This document shows, one piece after another, positions 56,095 through 58,520 of a stretch of 58,520 bases of DNA. This DNA comes from Anaerolineae bacterium. Lineage in GTDB: Bacteria > Chloroflexota > Anaerolineae > JACIWR01. The translations under genes were made by a program, and so were the position numbers. Where the stretch lies: the NCBI GenBank assembly GCA_024653325.1, contig JANLFX010000009.1, positions 1 to 58,520 of the forward strand, in the 5' to 3' direction. Position 1 is the stretch's first letter; the number at the start of each line of letters is the position of its first letter. The notes under the pieces were generated by a model. That model did no database searches, was not told where the DNA came from, and was given only the letters and a program-made list of their open reading frames with translations.

Positions 56095-56149
56095 TTAGGT
56101 GGTTGGGTGGTTAGGTGGTTAGGTGGTTGGGTGGTTGGGTGGTTGGGCG
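56095..56149. repeat. Octamer tandem repeat (TTRGGTGG)6-7 over the cysK 3' end
   Basis: Units TTAGGTGG and TTGGGTGG alternate for six full copies plus TTGGGCGA. The cysK stop is the TTA at 56119-56121. Changes of one 8-base unit would shift the reading frame of the last residues. Confidence 0.88.
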
Positions 56150-57078
56150 AACAGGCCGGTGCTCAGATAGCGCTCGCCCGTGTCCGGCAAAACAACAACC
56201 ACGGTTTGGTTTGGCCCCAGGCGCTGAGCTATCTGCAAGGCAGCATGGGCTGCGGCCCCGGATGAAATACCCACCAGCAATCCTTCCTGGCGGGCCAGAC
56301 GGCGAGCCATTGCCGCAGCATCCTCATCCGTCACGGTGATGACCTCATCTACCAGGCTCATATCCAGTACATCCGGGATAAACCCCGCACCAATACCCTG
56401 AATCTTGTGCGCACCAGGTTGACCCCCAGACAGTACCGGTGAGGCCGCCGGTTCCACGGCTACAATCAGAATCTGGGGGTATTTCTCGCGCAACACCTGG
56501 CCCGCGCCGGTGATCGTTCCGCCGGTGCCTACCCCGGCCACAAAGGCGTGGATGGGGCCAGGCACCTGGGCCAAAATCTCCGGGCCAGTAGTGAGGGCGT
56601 GGACCTGCGGATTGGCCGGGTTTTTGAATTGCTGGGGCATGAAGTAGCCGGGATTCTCGCGCACCAACTTCTCCGCTTGTTCTACTGCTCCGCGCATCCC
56701 CTGGCTGCCCGGGGTGAGGACCAGCTCCGCACCATAGGCGGCCAATAGAGTACGCCGTTCCTGGCTCATGGTCTCGGGCATGGTCAGGATCAGACGATAT
56801 CCTTTGACCGCGGCCACCATCGCCAACCCGACGCCAGTGTTCCCACTGGTCGGTTCGACGATGGTATCACCTGGCCGCAGCCGGCCATCTCGCTCCGCCG
56901 CTTCAATCATGGCTAGAGCGATACGATCTTTCACGCTGCCACCCGGGTTGGCTTTCTCCAGCTTGGCCCACACCGTCGCCGCACCGGCCGGCAGGCAGCG
57001 ATTGAGACGCACCACTGGTGTGTGTCCGATAAAGTCAAGCACGCTGTTTCTGATAGGCGCTGTCGGAAGATCATTCAT
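56119..57078 (-). CDS. cysK: Cysteine synthase (O-acetylserine sulfhydrylase)
   Basis: The 319-residue PLP enzyme has the PLP lysine Lys50 in [11 protein letters not shown], the loop [12 protein letters not shown] and the phosphate-binding [10 protein letters not shown]. It makes cysteine from O-acetylserine and sulfide. Its last eight residues (QPPNHPTT) are coded by an octamer repeat and are probably not conserved. The ATG overlaps the cysE stop by 8 bases. Confidence 0.96.
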   Translation of the reverse strand: MNDLPTAPIRNSVLDFIGHTPVVRLNRCLPAGAATVWAKLEKANPGGSVKDRIALAMIEAAERDGRLRPGDTIVEPTSGNTGVGLAMVAAVKGYRLILTMPETMSQERRTLLAAYGAELVLTPGSQGMRGAVEQAEKLVRENPGYFMPQQFKNPANPQVHALTTGPEILAQVPGPIHAFVAGVGTGGTITGAGQVLREKYPQILIVAVEPAASPVLSGGQPGAHKIQGIGAGFIPDVLDMSLVDEVITVTDEDAAAMARRLARQEGLLVGISSGAAAHAALQIAQRLGPNQTVVVVLPDTGERYLSTGLFAQPPNHPTT

Positions 57079-57865
57079 GGCTTCCGCTCGTCATTTCCTC
57101 TACATATACCGAATGATGGTGGTCGTCCTCCAGGGCTGCCAACCGGTTCTCCAGTTGTTCAATCCGTTCATAAAGCCGGGTCATGACCTGCAGTACCGGG
57201 TCTGGCAGCCGCTCGTGGTGCAATTCCATATCCGGCCGGCAATCCACCCCGTTGATTTTGACCACCCGGCCGGGTACGCCGACCACCGTGGCTCCTGGAG
57301 GTACGGGCTTGACCACCACCGAACCGGAGCCAATCTTCGCCCCATCGCCAATGGTGATCGGGCCCAGCACTATGGCATCCGAACCCAGTACCACGTGGTT
57401 GCCGATAGTCGGGTGACGCTTGGTTTTCTGGGTGGAAACGCCGCCCAAAACCACCCCTTTATACATCAACACATCGTCGCCGATTTCCGCCGTTTCGCCG
57501 ATCACCACGCCCATTCCATGGTCAATGAAGAACCGTCGGCCAATAATCGCGCCGGGATGGATTTCGATGCCGGTCAAGAAACGGCTCACATGCGAGAGCA
57601 GGCGGCCCAAGAACTTGAAGTTGTGAGTCCACAGCCAATGAGCTATACGGTGTAGCCATACCGCGTGCAGGCCGGGGTAACAGGTCAATACCTCCAATAC
57701 ACTACGTGCGGCCGGGTCTTTAGCAAAAGCTGTCTCTACGTCCTCACGAAACCTGGGCCATAGACTCGCCGGTGCTTCGCACGCAACCATCGCGGGCGAA
57801 ATGTTATCTGCAGGAGATGTGCCGGGTCGCTGTGCTTCCGGCGGTACGTCTTTTAATTTCAACAT
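57071..57865 (-). CDS. cysE: Serine O-acetyltransferase
   Basis: The 264-residue protein has the left-handed beta-helix of hexapeptide acetyltransferases: [52 protein letters not shown]. The catalytic His lies in [12 protein letters not shown]. It makes O-acetylserine for CysK. A C-terminal coiled region (about 230-264) is extra and lacks the usual CysK-binding isoleucine terminus. The first gene after the regulator, it overlaps cysK by 8 bases. Confidence 0.95.
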   Translation of the reverse strand: MLKLKDVPPEAQRPGTSPADNISPAMVACEAPASLWPRFREDVETAFAKDPAARSVLEVLTCYPGLHAVWLHRIAHWLWTHNFKFLGRLLSHVSRFLTGIEIHPGAIIGRRFFIDHGMGVVIGETAEIGDDVLMYKGVVLGGVSTQKTKRHPTIGNHVVLGSDAIVLGPITIGDGAKIGSGSVVVKPVPPGATVVGVPGRVVKINGVDCRPDMELHHERLPDPVLQVMTRLYERIEQLENRLAALEDDHHHSVYVEEMTSGSHE

Positions 57866-57913
57866 AAGATAAGTCTCTTGACTCCGTGGTGCAGGATAGT
57901 CTATAGCCGATGG

Positions 57914-58324
57914 TCAGACCGGAGGCCGGATGTCTGCCAGAGTGATGTTGTCCAAAGTTTCGGTCAGCCGGTCGCGTACGATTTGCCATACGCTGCGCGT
58001 AGCACAACGGCTTCCCAATGAACAAGGCTCACAAGATTGGTCTGTCACGCAGCGGATAGGAACGATGGCCCCCTCCAACACGCGGATGACATCACCCACG
58101 GTGATCTTTTCCGGTGGTTGGGCCAGCGAGTAACCACCGTTGGCTCCTCGGGTGCTGACCAGCAGTCCGGCCCGCCGCAGGGGAGCAACAACTTGCTCCA
58201 GGTAGGATAGGGAAACCTCCTGGGTAGCAGCCACTTCGCTGAGGGGTACCGGTCCACTCCCATACCATCGCGCCAGTTCGACCATTGCCCGCAGGCCCGT
58301 CTGTTCTCTGGCGGAGAAACGCAT
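57914..58324 (-). CDS. Rrf2-family transcriptional regulator (IscR/CymR-like)
   Basis: The 136-residue protein has the Rrf2 winged helix (RFSAREQTGLRAMVELARWY, LSYLEQVVAPLRRAGLLVST, RGANGGYSLA). A cysteine cluster C-x5-C-x2-C-x5-C (CVTDQSCEPCSLGSRC) could hold a [2Fe-2S] centre as in IscR. It is the first gene of rrf2-cysE-cysK-iscS-iscU-mnmA and probably controls them in response to Fe-S or cysteine status. The ATG at 58324 is where the family begins; 58345 adds seven residues. Confidence 0.92.
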   Translation of the reverse strand: MRFSAREQTGLRAMVELARWYGSGPVPLSEVAATQEVSLSYLEQVVAPLRRAGLLVSTRGANGGYSLAQPPEKITVGDVIRVLEGAIVPIRCVTDQSCEPCSLGSRCATRSVWQIVRDRLTETLDNITLADIRPPV

Positions 58325-58343
58325 ACCCAACCCCTCGCCTTTC

Positions 58344-58367
58344 AATTCCTAGTAAAAACTCGGAATT
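58344..58367. promoter_or_regulatory. Candidate Rrf2 operator
   Basis: AATTCC (58344-58349) and GGAATT (58362-58367) form an inverted repeat with a 12-base spacer. It lies at the expected transcription start of the sulfur operon, directly after the -10 box. A bound regulator would block initiation. Confidence 0.5.
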
Positions 58368-58396
58368 ATTCTACCATACAGTTTGTTTCTTGTCAA
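58368..58396 (-). promoter_or_regulatory. Promoter of the sulfur operon
   Basis: On the minus strand TTGACA (58396-58391) and TAGAAT (58373-58368) are spaced by 17 bases, about 45 bases before the regulator start. Confidence 0.85.
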
Positions 58397-58487
58397 GGAA
58401 GCCTGAGGTGTGGGGTGCGTTTCAGTTTCGGGGCAGGTTTGTCCCGTAGCAGCCGACCGCTGTTGCGTCCTGAGCGAAGTTGGGGTA

Positions 58488-58509
58488 GCCGCGCTTTCCA
58501 TAGCGCGGC
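58488..58509. repeat. Hairpin near the right window edge
   Basis: GCCGCGCT (58488-58495) and AGCGCGGC (58502-58509) enclose TTCCAT. It is preceded by GTA, making a GTAG foot on one side. No gene is seen in 58397-58520. Confidence 0.5.
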
Positions 58510-58520
58510 CGACGGCCCCC

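Overview
The window looks like a chromosomal segment of an anaerobic member of the Chloroflexota (Anaerolineae-like). This is inference from gene content and style: an N-type ATPase operon, a ferredoxin-fused EtfA, a ferredoxin-fused KorA, a pyrophosphatase with a K+-independent signature, a B. subtilis-type LexA box, proline/threonine-rich TPTPSP linkers, stand-alone PF13625 and baseplate-J-like membrane proteins, and an EtfAB/acyl-CoA dehydrogenase/Kor set. No 16S or phylogeny could be run. Almost every base is accounted for by about 55 protein genes and one tRNA. Traces of mobile DNA are small: one broken transposase at the left edge and a pair of MITE-like elements.

Layout. 1-0.6 kb: frameshifted transposase. 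0.65-2.6 kb: lexA under a self-controlled promoter, then an Fe-S DUF362 protein. 2.7-4.8 kb (minus): Roadblock / V4R / response-regulator signalling operon. 4.9-8.1 kb: glycine-repeat protein, tRNA-Lys, rqcH, small protein. 8.35-15.24 kb (minus): a complete atpDCQRBEFAG N-ATPase operon with a PII-like cyclic-di-AMP receptor gene inserted between atpA and atpG. 15.5-21.2 kb (minus): truncated mscS, 2-oxoacid:ferredoxin oxidoreductase (korC, korB, korDA fusion), acyl-CoA dehydrogenase, CBS protein and a phosphatase. 21.3-27.3 kb (minus): galK, PF13625 protein, large GT-C-like membrane protein, hicBA with a frameshifted toxin. 27.3-30.6 kb (minus): GAF/PAS adenylate cyclase and Ser/Thr kinase. 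30.7-38.9 kb (mostly plus): rplI, rodZ-like, rimO, DUF1232, thioesterase, nitroreductase, UDG, methyltransferase, recD2. 39.4-41.4 kb: etfB and ferredoxin-fused etfA. 41.4-46.5 kb: DUF456, ybeY, Nfo-like TIM barrel, dead antitoxin, DUF4230, GT-C, lipoprotein. 46.9-50.3 kb (minus): hppA, hypothetical, ruvX. 50.3-53.2 kb: baseplate-J-like membrane protein and FtsA/PilM-like ATPase. 53.3-58.3 kb (minus): a sulfur operon, rrf2-cysE-cysK-iscS-iscU-mnmA.

How it fits together. The N-ATPase, the membrane pyrophosphatase, Kor, Etf and acyl-CoA dehydrogenase form an ion-gradient and ferredoxin-centred energy metabolism. The sulfur operon makes cysteine, mobilises its sulfur and feeds Fe-S clusters and tRNA thiolation under an Rrf2 regulator.

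The two most unusual signals are (1) the cyclic-di-AMP receptor gene translationally coupled inside the ATPase operon, and (2) a family of short hairpins, many bounded by GTAG and CTAC, that repeatedly contain or abut the stop codons of genes. Further small mobile palindromes sit in-frame inside one coding sequence and form a 0.2-kb MITE-like element present twice.
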